A DNA stretch of 64,000 nt. Origin: Heterohyrax brucei (taxonomy: Eukaryota > Chordata > Mammalia > Hyracoidea > Procaviidae). This document shows, piece by piece, positions 45,462-56,397 of this stretch (within the stretch, counting starts at the first letter, position 1; each line of letters opens with the position of its first letter). Where the stretch lies: assembly GCA_028571685.1 (NCBI GenBank), contig CM053142.1, forward strand, positions 128,084,796 through 128,148,795. Direction: 5' to 3'. The position numbers and the translations under genes were made by a program. Under the pieces are notes generated by a model. It saw only the letters and a program-made list of their open reading frames with translations. It was not told where the DNA came from and made no database searches.

Positions 45462-45657
45462 GTAGGAAACCCTGGCGATGTAGTGGGTAAGTGCAATGTC
45501 TGCTAACCAAAAGTCAACAGTTGGAAACTCTATGGAGCACTAGGTGCTTGTTGGAACCTCTATGGAGCAGTTCTACCCTGTCCTGTAGGGTCACAGTGAG
45601 TCAGAACTGACTTGATGGCAGTGGATTTGAGTTTGTTTGTTGTTGTTGTTTGTTTTG
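45462..45657 (+). repeat. AfroSINE with internal duplication
   Basis: GAAACCCTGGCGATGTAGTG head. The block GGAAACTCTATGGAGCA recurs (45514-45539 region and about 45555-45572). Tail (GTTTGTTGTT)n. Confidence 0.88.
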
Positions 45658-46191
45658 GTAAAGGCTACTTTATCTTCCTTCCCAGGCAACACTTTTCTCT
45701 TACTCAGCAGTTTCTGGGAAAACAGAGCTTAACCCAAAATAAAGACTTTAAACTCATTTCTATTTAATAATGGATGTAAATCAAGCCCATCGCCAAACCT
45801 ATGAGTAATGAATCCATAAGCATAACCATGACAGTTTTCATTCATTTGTGAATTTGATATTTATTGACTACCTACTCTAGATGAGGAACATGGCTAGGAT
45901 TGAGCCCAGATCTAGTAAGAGATACAGATGCTGTAACTAGAAGAATGACAACATTCCTTCTGCAAGCATCTCTCTCTCTCTTATCTGTTACAAGACAGGT
46001 GATTAGGGAGGAGAGTGACTCTTGATTAAAAATTCAATCAGCCCTTACTATACACATTAAGACCACTACTAAAATCTTCTTGTATTTTCACCATGCCTGA
46101 GAGAGTATCCTGATGTTGAAAGTGAGGAGATGATTTCAAGGGAAATAACTACTACTGCACTGCATATTTCCAAAAGTGTGCTTAGTAAAAA
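45658..46191. other. Intergenic unique sequence
   Basis: No feature is recognised beyond a short (CT)n at 45971-45982. Confidence 0.5.
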
Positions 46192-46335
46192 AGGAAACCC
46201 TGGTGGTGCAGTGGTTGAAAGGTAGCAGTTCAAATCCTCCAGGCACTCCTTGAAAACCCTATGGGGCAGTTCTACTCTGTCTTATAGGGTCGCTTGTGAT
46301 TCAGAATCAACTTCGTGACAATAGGCTTGGTTTGA
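46192..46335 (+). repeat. AfroSINE, short type
   Basis: GAAACCCTGGTGGTGCAGTG head and GAATCAACTTCGTGACAATA tail. The head spacer is deleted. Confidence 0.9.
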
Positions 46336-46706
46336 CTTAGTAAAATATTTCTTTCTTATGAGTTGAGATGGCATTATCTTTAAGATACGTTGTTAGTGCT
46401 GGCAGGGGTGTGCTTCAACAGTTACTTGCTAGAACAAAGAAATGCTTGTTGAAATGTAAAGATCCGTTCAACTGACTCTGGTAGAAGGGATTGACTTGGA
46501 ATGCCCATGTCTCTCTGGGGCTGGTATGCAGCACTTGAAATGCCAGAGATCACCTCAGATTATCTGGCTGGAACCACCTTCCACAACCACCTTCCCTCCC
46601 CCCACTCTCTGGATAGCATTAGAGGCTGAATAACTCTAATTTGGGGAATTACAAGGCTGGAAAGAGTGGTGGGTCCAGAATAATACCAAATTCTGTGAAT
46701 GAGAGT
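46336..46706. other. Intergenic unique sequence
   Basis: No feature is recognised. Confidence 0.45.
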
Positions 46707-46876
46707 GTGGTTGTGCCATCAAGCCCCTGTCAGCTCGCGACAATCCCATCTATTACAGGGCAGAGTCGCTCTGCAGGTTTCCTTCAGTGTCATCTCTGCA
46801 GTAGAAGGCCTTTTGGTTGCAGCCCTACTGGCCAGGTCCACACTGAAAACCATATGCACCACCAGAGCGCCCCAAA
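46707..46876 (-). repeat. Degraded AfroSINE, long type
   Basis: GTTGTGCCATCAAGCCCCTG, 'ttacagggcagagtcgctct' and ATATGCACCACCAGAGCGCCC. Confidence 0.65.
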
Positions 46877-47631
46877 TGTGGATGGAGTTTCTCCCACAGG
46901 AGTTTAGAAGAAAAAGGCGCTTTTTAAGAGAAGCACACAGCTGAAGACAGCATGTGAGGTTGGGTATGGAACATCCAGGAGGAAACACCCTGGATTGCTC
47001 AATGTCTTGGATTCTTTCCCTTGAAACTGTGAAAAATGTCATATTTTGTAGATAATTTTAGATTATTTTCCTGTCTGTCTGGTAATTCTCTTTGAGTGCA
47101 GCAAGGCTGCAGTAAAATCTGATCTACCCATACATCCTCGTGTGGCACTGTTATGGCAAATATACAAGTGATACAGTGTGATTCTATCCTTCAGAATCTC
47201 CTGGTTGTCACAAATCATACTAATTCTTATGAAAGAAGTGAGTTTACTGGATTCTTTAACTGAAAATCCAGATGCTCAAACTATGTAATCAGGAGTCTCT
47301 TTTTCCCTGTGTTACATACTTTTTTCTCTGTTTTGTCTTCATTTTTAAGCAGTCTCTCCCATAGTTCAGTGGAATGGCCAACAGTAGCTCCAACCTCAGC
47401 AGCGCCAACAAAAACACAGCTTTTATTTCCAAAATGTTTCAATAACAGTGCTAGACTGATACTTGTTTGCTTCACTTTTCCAATCCCAAGTCAATCACTG
47501 TGACCAGGGCTGGCCAAGCCTGGGTAAAACGTCCATTTCCAGAGCCAAGGGATGGGTCAGGCCCTTAAGCTAATACACACTAAACTACATACATAGCTTT
47601 AAAATATAGTTGTTCTAAATAAACATATTTC
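46877..47631. other. Intergenic unique sequence
   Basis: No gene or repeat is recognised. Confidence 0.5.
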
Positions 47632-48645
47632 TTATTATTGTTAGGTAGCATCGACTCTTAATGACCCTGTGCACAATGGAACGAAACTGTGCCTGGTCCT
47701 GTGCAATGCCCACCGTTGTTTTTAGACTTAAGCCCATTGTTGCAGTCACCCCATCAATCCCTCTTGTGGAGGGTCTTCCCCCTTTTTCACTGAACATCTA
47801 CTTTACCAAGTATGATGTCCTTCTCCAGGAGTTGATCCCCCCGACAACATGCCAAGGTACGTAAGATGCAGTCATGCCATCCTTGCTTCTAAGGAGCTTT
47901 CTCGTTGTACTTCTGGGACACATCCATTTGTTCTTTTGGAAGTCTGTGATATATATTCCATATTCTCCTCCAACACCACAATGCAAAGGCATAAATTCTT
48001 CTGTCTTCCTTAAGTCACTGTCCAGCTCTTGCATGCATATGATGTGACTGAAAATACTATAGCTTGGGTCAGGCATACCTTAGTCTTCAGGGTCACATCT
48101 TTATTTTTCAGCACTTTAAAGAGCTGTTTTGCAGCACGTTTTCCCAGTGTAGCTCATTCTTTGATTTCTTGACTGCTGCCTCCAGGGTGCTGACTGTGAA
48201 TCCAAGTAAAATGAAATCCCCGACAACCTCAATCTTTTCTCCATTTATCATGATGTTGCCTGTTAGTCTAGTTGTGAGGATTTTTGTTTTCTTGATGTTG
48301 AGGTGTAATTCACACTGATGGCTGTGGCCTTTGATCTTCATCAGTGAGTGTTTCAACTCCTCTTTGCTTCCAGCAAGTAAGGTTGTGTCGTCTGCATAAG
48401 GCAGGCTGTTAGTGTGTCTTCCTCCATTCCTCGAGCCTCGTTCTTCTTCACATAGTCCAGCTTCTCATATTATTTGCTCAGCATACAATGTAGATGCACA
48501 CCTTCCCTGACTTTAAACCGCTCAGTGTGCCCTTATTCCATTTGCACAACTGCCTCTTGATCCATATACAGATTCCTCATGAGCACAATTAAGTGTTCTG
48601 GAATTCCCATTCTCTGCAATGTTGTCTATAATTTTTTATAATAAA
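47632..48645 (-). mobile_element. AfroRTE (BovB-like RTE) LINE, 3' kilobase
   Basis: About 1 kb of uninterrupted LINE, with the 3' end at left (TTGTTAGGTAGCATCGACTC). The minus strand encodes the end of the reverse transcriptase and the C-terminus. RTE elements have one long ORF (endonuclease plus reverse transcriptase) and very short 3' ends, and AfroSINEs are thought to borrow this machinery. Confidence 0.92.
48108..48420 (-). pseudogene. AfroRTE reverse transcriptase fragment
   Basis: Minus-strand reading gives NSLPYADDTTLLAGSKEEL, with the catalytic YADD at 48387-48398. An 82-codon open stretch (48356-48108) then holds ELHLNIKKTKILTT and GNIMINGEKIEVVGDFILL, the conserved block downstream of the active site in RTE/BovB polymerases. 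The frame is broken upstream (towards 48640) by stops. It is a dead fragment, but one of the clearest RTE coding remnants in the window. Confidence 0.88.
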
Positions 48646-48689
48646 CATATAGGACAGTAAAGGAATAGAAGGGGATAAATTTTTCCATT

Positions 48690-49240
48690 TAGAGAGGAAA
48701 TGAGGTCAGGGAACAAGCCATTAACTTTAGAGATAGACTGTTCTGAGTATGGGGCACAGCTGCAAAGGTACCGAGGCTGGTGTGTGCTTGGAGTATTTGA
48801 CAGACAGTACAGTGTCCATTGTGGCTAGAAAACAGTGGACGGGGGGAGGGAGACAGGAGGAAAACCAGGGGTGGCCTTGCAGGCCATGGCAAAGGCTGTA
48901 GATTTTCTTCTAAAGTGACAGAAAGGCACTGAAGGGATTTAAACAAAGTATTGGCATGATATTATTTGTATTTTAAGTCTAACTGTCTAATGTTAAGACC
49001 TAGAGCACGAGGGTATAGAGAAAGAAGAGAGGAAACAGGAAACCATTCAGGAGGCAAACGTAGCAACGGGGATCGATGGTAGTAGCTGCTTGGGCTGATA
49101 GTGGTAATTTAGGTTGGTACATACTCAGATTTAAGAATTATTTTGAAGTTGTCAGCAACAAGATTAATAGATGCATTTGTTGCAGGAAGTGACAGGGAGA
49201 AAGAAGTAGAGAATGATTGCAAAGTTTCACGCTAGAGGAA
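48690..49240 (+). repeat. Old mammalian interspersed repeat
   Basis: 'ggtggccttgcaggccatgg' CAAAGGCTGTAG, 'ggcactgaagggatttaaac' and GTATTGGCATGATATTATTT. The same ancient family as 57040-57330. Confidence 0.5.
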
Positions 49241-50107
49241 GGAGAGGGTGCCATCTGGGTAACAGTATGAAAAGAATAATGCAGCATATCACAATATCCT
49301 CATAGTCATTATATTAAAGAACTCACGGATTCATTACTGAAGAGCTGACATTAGGTGCCTACAGGTATTATGCCTACAATCCTAAATGTCCGCTCTCAGA
49401 CTAACATCCTTCAGGCCCCTGGAGAAAGACTTCTCTATGTCTCTTACCCTATATCCTTAAAGTAATTGTTGATTTTCAAGGTATTATGTCTCACTGCCTC
49501 AAAGGAGTGCAGTTTGTGACATTGCCAGTGCCCTGGTGGATGCTGCTGTGACTGAGAAGAGAATTTGAGCAATGGAAGCACCGAGGTGAGAGAAAAACAG
49601 CATCATTTCCAGAAGTATGGAGCACCAATTTCCTTGCTTCTCTGGATGTTCCAATTTCTAATCTGGCAGATATTCACTCAGTATTCACAACTACTGCGTG
49701 TGGCTTCTGAAGAAAACAATTTGCAACATTAAAAAAAATTCAGAATGTACTTAATTATGTATGTATACCAGGTGTACTACGCATACAGCGTAATACTGAC
49801 TTTTTTACATTGGTAATTAGATGAACAATCGACACTGTAAACAGTTAATAAGAGATGATTAACTTTTTCAAAAAATAAACTTAAGTAAATCAAAATTGGG
49901 AGGCAAAGGCTCAGGCCTGCCAAGACAAGCCTTGAGCTTTAGCTCCATAAGTGGCTAGCTGCACTTCCTTATTGGCTAGACAGCACACAATGGGCACGTA
50001 TCACTGATCCACCACAGTGAACACTTTTTAGAGAAGGACCAGTTTAATGTAATTTTGATTTAAAGATATGATAGGCATTCTAATTTGTATATTTGTAGTG
50101 TGCCTTT
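49241..50107. other. Intergenic unique sequence
   Basis: No feature is recognised. Confidence 0.5.
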
Positions 50108-50252
50108 TGGAAACTCTGGTGCTATATCTGCTAACCAAAAGGTCAGTGGTTCGAATCTGCCAGGTCCTCCTTGGAAATTCTATGGAGCAGTTTTATTCTG
50201 ACTGTAGGGTCACTATGAGTTAGAATAGACTCAACAGGTTTGGTTTCAGTTC
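50108..50252 (+). repeat. AfroSINE, short type
   Basis: GGAAACTCTGGTGCTATATC (head shortened), AACCAAAAGGTCAGTGGTTC and CTCAACAGGTTTGGTTTCAG. Confidence 0.9.
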
Positions 50253-50271
50253 ATTGTGCCTTTTAATTTTA

Positions 50272-50417
50272 TAGAAACCCTGCTGGCATACTGGCTAAGT
50301 GCTACAACTGTTAACCAACAAGTTGACAGTTCGAATCTATCAGAAACTCCTTGGAAACTCTATGTGTCAGTTCTACTCTGTCCTGTAGGGTTGCTATGAG
50401 TCAGAGTTGATTCAACA
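50272..50417 (+). repeat. AfroSINE, short type, 3' end cut
   Basis: AAACCCTGCTGGCATACTGG head to GTTGATTCAACAGC, where an LTR fragment begins. Confidence 0.88.
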
Positions 50418-52002
50418 GCCTCTGGAAAGGACCTGGAGTCCCTGCATCTCAGAAGCTCCCCATCCAGGGGAAGATTGACAGCAAGGACCTTCCTCCAGGG
50501 CCAACACGGAAAGACTTCCCCTGAAGCTGAGGCCCTGAATTTGGACTTCCAGCCTACTGGACTGTGACAGAATAAAATTTTTCTTTTTAAAGCCACTCTA
50601 GAAGCCCTAGGTAACTAAGACAGAATTTGGTGCCAAGAATGAGGTGCTACTCTAACAGATACTTAAGACATGGGAGAAGATGTGAACCTGTGAATGGATG
50701 GAAGACTCAGAAGGAACCAAGGAGAACCTGTTAATACTGAAGAAGGTGCAGATGGTGAAAATAGCAGCAAACTGACAACGCAGAACCAGGAGCTGACCCA
50801 CAAAGCAAGGGAGATGAGTGTGCAGGAGGCTTCCTGGTGAAGTGCAGTGCCTTTGGGTGCTAAAATTAGTGGAGCTACAGAAATTTGGAACACTTGTCTC
50901 AGCAGAGCAGATGCAGGCATAAGACCTGGGCCATGAGGCTGCAGGAAGCAGAGGAATGCAAGGAGCTGAGCTGCCTCAGTGTCAAAAGGTATGGTCATGA
51001 CCTCAGGGATCTCTAAGAGTAGAGCCATGGCCTCTGATGTTTCTAAGGATAGAGTTACCACTCAGGTGGATCAGGAGGATGGTGCCCCTAAAGGTGAGAG
51101 AGCAGAATTGTTGTCCCAATGGGCTTAGAAGGCAGAGCTATAGACCAGGGCTAAGGGGTCTCCCTCAGAATTAGGAGAGTGTCATCATTACCTAGAGTCT
51201 GGAGGGCAGGGCCATTATGTAAAATGTCTCAGAGAATGGAAGATTATTTTCAAATCTTGGGCGCTAATGGAATGTGTTCTGTTAATTTGCTTGATACCTG
51301 TTATTCCTTCTTTCCCTGCAATTTCTCCCATTTGCAATGGAAATGTCCAGCTTGTGCTTGCTTGTTCTGCCATTGTATTTTGGAAGCAGATAACTTGTGT
51401 TCTAGATTTCACAGCTGAGGAAGAATTTCTGGATTTTGGAACTAGACTTAAGATTTTGGGTATGATGGTGTGAATATGTTTTGCATGTTATGAGGATGTG
51501 ATTTGGTAGGGGGAACAAAGAGTGGAATGTCATGGATTAATTTGCACCCCCCAAAAAATGTGTGCAGCCATTTCGCTAGGCCATAAATAGAGGTATTGTG
51601 TGAATTTCCTATATGCTGTAAGGCCTACCTCTGTGATGTTAATGTGGGAGGATGGGTGTCAGTTGTGTTGGTAGGGCAGGACTCAGTGTGTAAGATAGTT
51701 TTGTGCTTTGAAGAGATTTCTTGGGATATAAAAGAAACTGACAGAGAGATATGGGGGCCTCATACCAGCAGGAGGCAGTGCTGCAAGCAGAGTGCCTCTT
51801 TTGGAAAGGACTTGGGGCTCCTAGTCCAAGGAAAGATTGACAACAAGGATCTTCCACCAGAGCCAACAGAGAAAGTCATCTCCCAGAGCTGATGTCCTGA
51901 ATTTGGACTTGTAGCTTACTGAACTGTGATAGAATAAAATTTTTCTTTTTAAAGCCATTTATCTGTGGTATTTCTGTTATAGCAGGACCAAATAACTAAG
52001 AT
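50418..52002 (+). mobile_element. MaLR-like endogenous retroelement (partial 5' LTR, internal, full 3' LTR)
   Basis: Truncated 5' LTR 50418-50622 (ends AACTAAGACA). The internal region 50623-51527 opens with GAATTTGGTGCCAAGAATGA, in the position of a tRNA primer-binding site. Complete 3' LTR 51528-52002 (TGTCATGGATTAATTTGC to 'aactaagat'). The internal 3' portion (CAATTTCTCCCATTTGCAAT, 'catgttatgaggatgtgatt') resembles the internal region of primate THE1/MST elements. MaLR elements are non-autonomous ERVL relatives, and no gag or pol domain is readable here. Confidence 0.83.
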
Positions 52003-52115
52003 CTAATTCATCAAGTACTCCTTGGGAACTCTGTGGGCCAGTTCTGCTCTATCCTATGGGGTTACTATGAGTGGGAATTGACTCAACGGCAATGAGTTTG
52101 TTTGTTTGTTTTTGA
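52003..52115 (+). repeat. AfroSINE 3' two-thirds
   Basis: Starts CTAATTCATCAAGTACTCCT TGGGAACTC and ends TCAACGGCAATGAG with a (GTTT)n tail. The tRNA-like head is missing next to the 3' LTR. Confidence 0.88.
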
Positions 52116-53089
52116 TTTGTATAGAATACTTTAAATATTTAAAAGAAATAACTTTCTTGATAACACAAAAATAATTTTAATTTTATATTTGCCTTAACAT
52201 AATTTTTTAAGATATATTCAATTTTGTATTCATTAAATCCCTTAGATTACTACTGTCAATACACTGTCAAATTAAATAAAAATCTTTATTATAACATAAT
52301 TATTGATTTGGTTGAACTGAAGTCAATAAAAATTTATTTTATAGAATAACTATATAAAAAGTATGTGATAATATGTAATGATGTATGAATTGTCTATCCC
52401 TCTCATCTGAATATTTCCAGTCTATAAAGAATTACTTGATGATTATTAGATTAGACTCAGTCGTCTTTGATATTCTGCCAATTTTCGGTCTTAACAAAAC
52501 AATGTATTTGTTCAGTGTTTTTATTCCATTGCTGTAAAGGTGTATTTCAAAGGGAGGAAGATAGAATATGCTCTATTCAACCTTAGTTAGCTGGAGGGGG
52601 AGAGTCTCTTACACACACACAGACAGGCATGTGTATGCATGTGTGCACATAAATACAGAGTAGACGATCCTTTTCAAATAGTCCAAAGGACTGTGATATC
52701 CCTCAAAGTGCACTGTTTTGTAGTTTTGCCTCTCCTGGTGATTGCACAAAATCTGGACAACAGCCATATGATAAATAGAATGTGGACTCTTTCCAAATCT
52801 GATCTATGTTTAAAACTTACTCATTTCAATGGACTAACCGCAGTTTTTGTGGTGGGTTAAGAGAGTCTCTAACTAATAAAGAAATATAGTTACTAACTTG
52901 ATAAAGCTGAAGGACAAGAGCTTTATTTTGCAGGGTTCTGAGCTTTTGTTTCCTAAGTCCTTTTGGTTTACCCCATCATAGATCAGTTGAAGGAACTCTC
53001 TCTCTCTCTTTTTTAATATTAGAAGCATTTGCTCCCATAAGAAATGTTTAGAAAAATATAAATATTAAGAGAAGAGAATTACCTCCTGT
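52116..53089. other. Intergenic AT-rich sequence
   Basis: No gene. A short (CA)n lies at 52612-52622 and (CT)n at 52999-53009. Confidence 0.5.
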
Positions 53090-53138
53090 TTTAATCATCT
53101 AGTATTGCTCTAACAGAAATACCATAAGTGAATGGCTT

Positions 53139-54123
53139 TGGATGCTAATTTTGTTCCATTGATCTATGTGTCTGTTTCTGTGCCAACACCAGGCTATCTT
53201 GATTACTGTGGCAGTGCAATAGGTTGTAAGGTTAGATAGAATGAGACCTGGCATTTTATTCTCTTCTTTAGTAATATTTTATTTATCCATGGTTTTCTCC
53301 TTTTCCATATGCAGTTGGTGACTTGTTTCTCCATCTCACTGAAGAATACCGTTAGAATTTGTGTTGAGATTGCATTGCATGTATAGATAACTTTGGGTAG
53401 AACATTTTCACAATGTAAAATCTTTCTATTCAGGAGCAAGTTAGGTTTCTCCATTTATGAGGACTGTCAGTTAATTTTGTGAACTCATCTGAAAAAAAGT
53501 GCTACATACCTCATTGCTGAATATCACAATGGTCACCTTCGAAGTACTCCCCTTGGGAAGTTATGCACCCATGCCAATGCCTAATCCACCTTTCAAAGCA
53601 ATTTTGTAACTCTTTTTCTGGAATGGCTTGCCATTAAAACTGTCACCATAAATGTCATCCTTTCAATAATTCCTTTATCTTTGGGTAAAAAAAAAAGTCA
53701 TTGGTTGCCAGATCAGGTGAGTAGGGAGGGCGATCCAATACAGTTATTTATTTACTGGCTAAAAACTCCTTCACAGACAACTATATAATTAAATTCGTGA
53801 CCTTGCCACTTTGCCACTGTGTAAAACAGCCATTCCAGAAAGAGCTCCAAAATTGCTTTGAAGGGTGGACTAGGCAATGGATCAGTACCTTATTTCCCAA
53901 GGGGAGTACTTCACAGGTGACCATAGTGACATTCTGCAATGAGGTATGTGGACTTAAAATAACTGTTGGACCTCATGTGTAAGTCTCTTGGTTTCCTGCA
54001 GTAGAGTCTTGTAGTTTTCTTTGTGTAGATCTTTTTACATCCCTGGATAGATTTACTCCGAGGTATTTCATCATGTGAGCTATAGAAAATGGTAATGATT
54101 TTGAGATTTCCTCTTTGAGACAA
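53139..54123 (-). mobile_element. L1 ORF2 fragment interrupted by mariner
   Basis: Minus-strand peptide at 53203-53454 (FSEMEKQVTNCIWKRRKPW, NKILLKKRIK) is the post-RT part of L1 ORF2. After the mariner the L1 continues (53982-54123: 'cttggtttcctgcagtagag' to GAGATTTCCTCTTTGAGA). Both ends are truncated. Confidence 0.82.
53458..53975. mobile_element. Fold-back mariner composite, copy C
   Basis: After TA (53456-53457) the left terminal repeat TGAGGACTGTCAGTTAATTT starts. The long arm to about 53783 is the reverse-complemented mariner 3' end. The centre (TATAATTAAATTCGTGACCT TGCCAC) resembles the 5' terminus. The short arm (53825-53975) is the 3' end again on the plus strand, ending TGTTGGACCTCA. 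It has the same junctions as copy A. Confidence 0.87.
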
Positions 54124-54374
54124 TCACACAATATAATGCGAATCATGGCCCAGCCGAATTAAGAAGCACATTTCTGGGGGGAACAAAATTCAATCCATGA
54201 CACACCTCAAGATGCAAAAGCTTGAAGACATTTCGTCACAGGTGAGTCTGAGTCACTGAGAGTCTATATATTGGGTTAAATAAAATTAAAACTAGTTACT
54301 TTTTTTTTTTTTCATTTTTAAAACCTGTGGCTACTAGAAACCTTGAAATTACACAAGTGGCTCACATTATATTT

Positions 54375-54590
54375 CTTTTGGACAGCACTGCACTAGACTC
54401 AGGCAGAGGTAGTTTAAATCCCCAGTCATCCATTTAATTACTAGTGCTTCTTCACTGGGCAAGCTCTCTAGTCTGTTCTTTTCTGTCAAGTGAGGTTAGA
54501 GCCTCATGGAGTTGTTGTGCCTATTAAACGAGGTAGTACATGTTAAGTTCCTAACACTGAGTCTGACACATATGTATTTATTATTATAGT
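54375..54590 (+). repeat. MIR SINE
   Basis: 'ctagactcaggcagaggtag', TAGAGCCTCATGGAGTTGTT and ACGAGGTAGTACATGTTAAG correspond to the MIR core and 3' region. Confidence 0.7.
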
Positions 54591-55949
54591 TTCCCAGCCA
54601 TATGGCCCAGAGGGAGTGGCAGGAGCAGTGTAGATGAATATTCCCAGAGTCCAGTCCACAGGTTGGGTGCCAGAACCCAAGCCACAGGCCAGGGGAAGTG
54701 ATCTTGCAAGGAATTTGCCTCTAGGCACCATTTTCTGTTTTCAAAAACCCTGCCTTTGTTTCCTAGGAACTTGTGTACTCCAAGGAGACATTTCTTCTGG
54801 GCTTGTTGGGTGCCATTTGCCCATCTACATGGCACCATCAGCACCTTGATGACAAGGCCTTCAAAACCAAGACTTAGATCTTTTCACCAAGGTCTCACTT
54901 GGAACTCACCTGTCAGTTACATGTTCCCATCAGCACTGTTCTTTGTAACCACAAACATATAGCCCTTTTCCCCTTTTACAAGACTAAAAACAAACACAAG
55001 CAAAAATGACATAACCAACCAAAAAATCCAACAGGATATTTTACAATCATAGCATTCACTGTTACACTTATATCTAGCTTTTTCTTGGCAGGTGAAGGTA
55101 AGAGTAAATGTTCATATTTTTCATTTTTGAAAAAGCCTTACAGATGTTTATAAATCCTTAATCCAGACATATTTCTATGTGGGTCCATTTACAATATTTG
55201 TACTCATAAATTCAGAAGCCAGGACAGGTGTGTTAATGTGGACGTTCAACTTCTGAACAAGACTGTGAGTCTATTAGTCTACTCATTTCATTTCAGAAGG
55301 GTTGATATTCAATCTCCAGGAGCCAACAAGTCACAACTTGAGTCAATTGCCTGTGTTATAAATATCATTTTTCTCCCAACCCCAGCCTCAGGTGCCTCAT
55401 AATCATTTGTTTCATTCAGTTTCCCACTAAGCCTAGTCCCTGAAATGTCACAGCTGCTGAATTTCCCACTGTAAAGGAGTCTTTGACTAACTGATAAATT
55501 CAAAACGAATCGATAAAGAGAACTGCAGAAAAAAGGGGGAGGGGGAGTAACTGTCGGCTTATGGAATCAAATTCCAATACCAGATCTACATTCAAAGACA
55601 CATGCACCTTTTTGACTTTTCAAATTTCCCATCCAAGAAGCAAAGAGCCTTAAACTGTTGTGCTGAAGGCTTTGGGGAATAAAGAGGTAGATTAGAATAA
55701 GAGGCAGGTAATGAATATCACTTACTTAAAGAAATCTGGACTCATTGACCCTCATCATCTTTGAGAACTTTGGAATTGTCTAGAGCTAACACACTGTATT
55801 CACCATGTTTAGTCGAAAGGATCCTTGCCTGCTCCACTTTCCTTCTCTCTCCCTCCCTCCTGTTGTACCGCCAGTGTTCTCTTAGAAGAAAACTATTTTA
55901 CTGTTGTGTCCTGAAAAATAGGGAGACATGCTCCTAAGCAATAGATTGT
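54591..55949. other. Intergenic unique sequence
   Basis: No gene is supported. A G-rich stretch (AAAAGGGGGAGGGGGAG) lies at 55531-55547 and a CT-rich run at 55841-55861. Short open frames lack domains. Confidence 0.5.
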
Positions 55950-56320
55950 CTTGTTTTGCATTGGAAAAACATTCAGTCAATGTTTAGCAGGTCTAAGACA
56001 CTGAAAGTTATGCCACAAGTCCTTAAAAAAGCAGCAGAGAAACTCAGCACAGGTTTCCACAGAGCTCCCGAAATAAGAAAGACTGTGAAGAAAGCCCTGG
56101 CCTTTCAAAAATTAGTCTGTGAGATCCTATGGATCACAGATGATTGTTTGAGACCAATTTCTGGAGAAAGATGTCAGTGATAGTAAAGTGGAGAGCCATC
56201 AAAGCCTGGGAATCTTCCCAAGTGAAGCGTTGACAGAGTGGATGGAATAACACCCAAACATGCTGATGACTGTGAAGACAGCACCAGACGGAGTTGACTC
56301 AACGGCAACTGACAAGGCGT
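55950..56320 (+). repeat. Possible degenerate AfroRTE/AfroSINE copy
   Basis: The 3' end GACGGAGTTGACTCAACGGC AACTGAC resembles an AfroSINE tail. The rest is too diverged to place. Confidence 0.3.
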
Positions 56321-56397
56321 CCTCCAGAAACGAAAGACTAAGATAAATAAACACCCAGCATGCCCTCAAGGAGTTTCAGCCCAGAGGAAGAGCTGTT

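Larger units (their letters stand above)
53090..54202 (-). mobile_element. MaLR-like LTR ends flanking nested insertions
   Basis: 53090-53138 ('atctagtattgctctaacag' AAATACC) is the 3' end of an antisense LTR, and 54124-54202 ('caaaattcaatccatgaca') is its 5' start. About 360 bp of LTR middle is missing. An L1 fragment and a mariner composite lie between, so this is a nested and partly deleted LTR. Confidence 0.75.
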
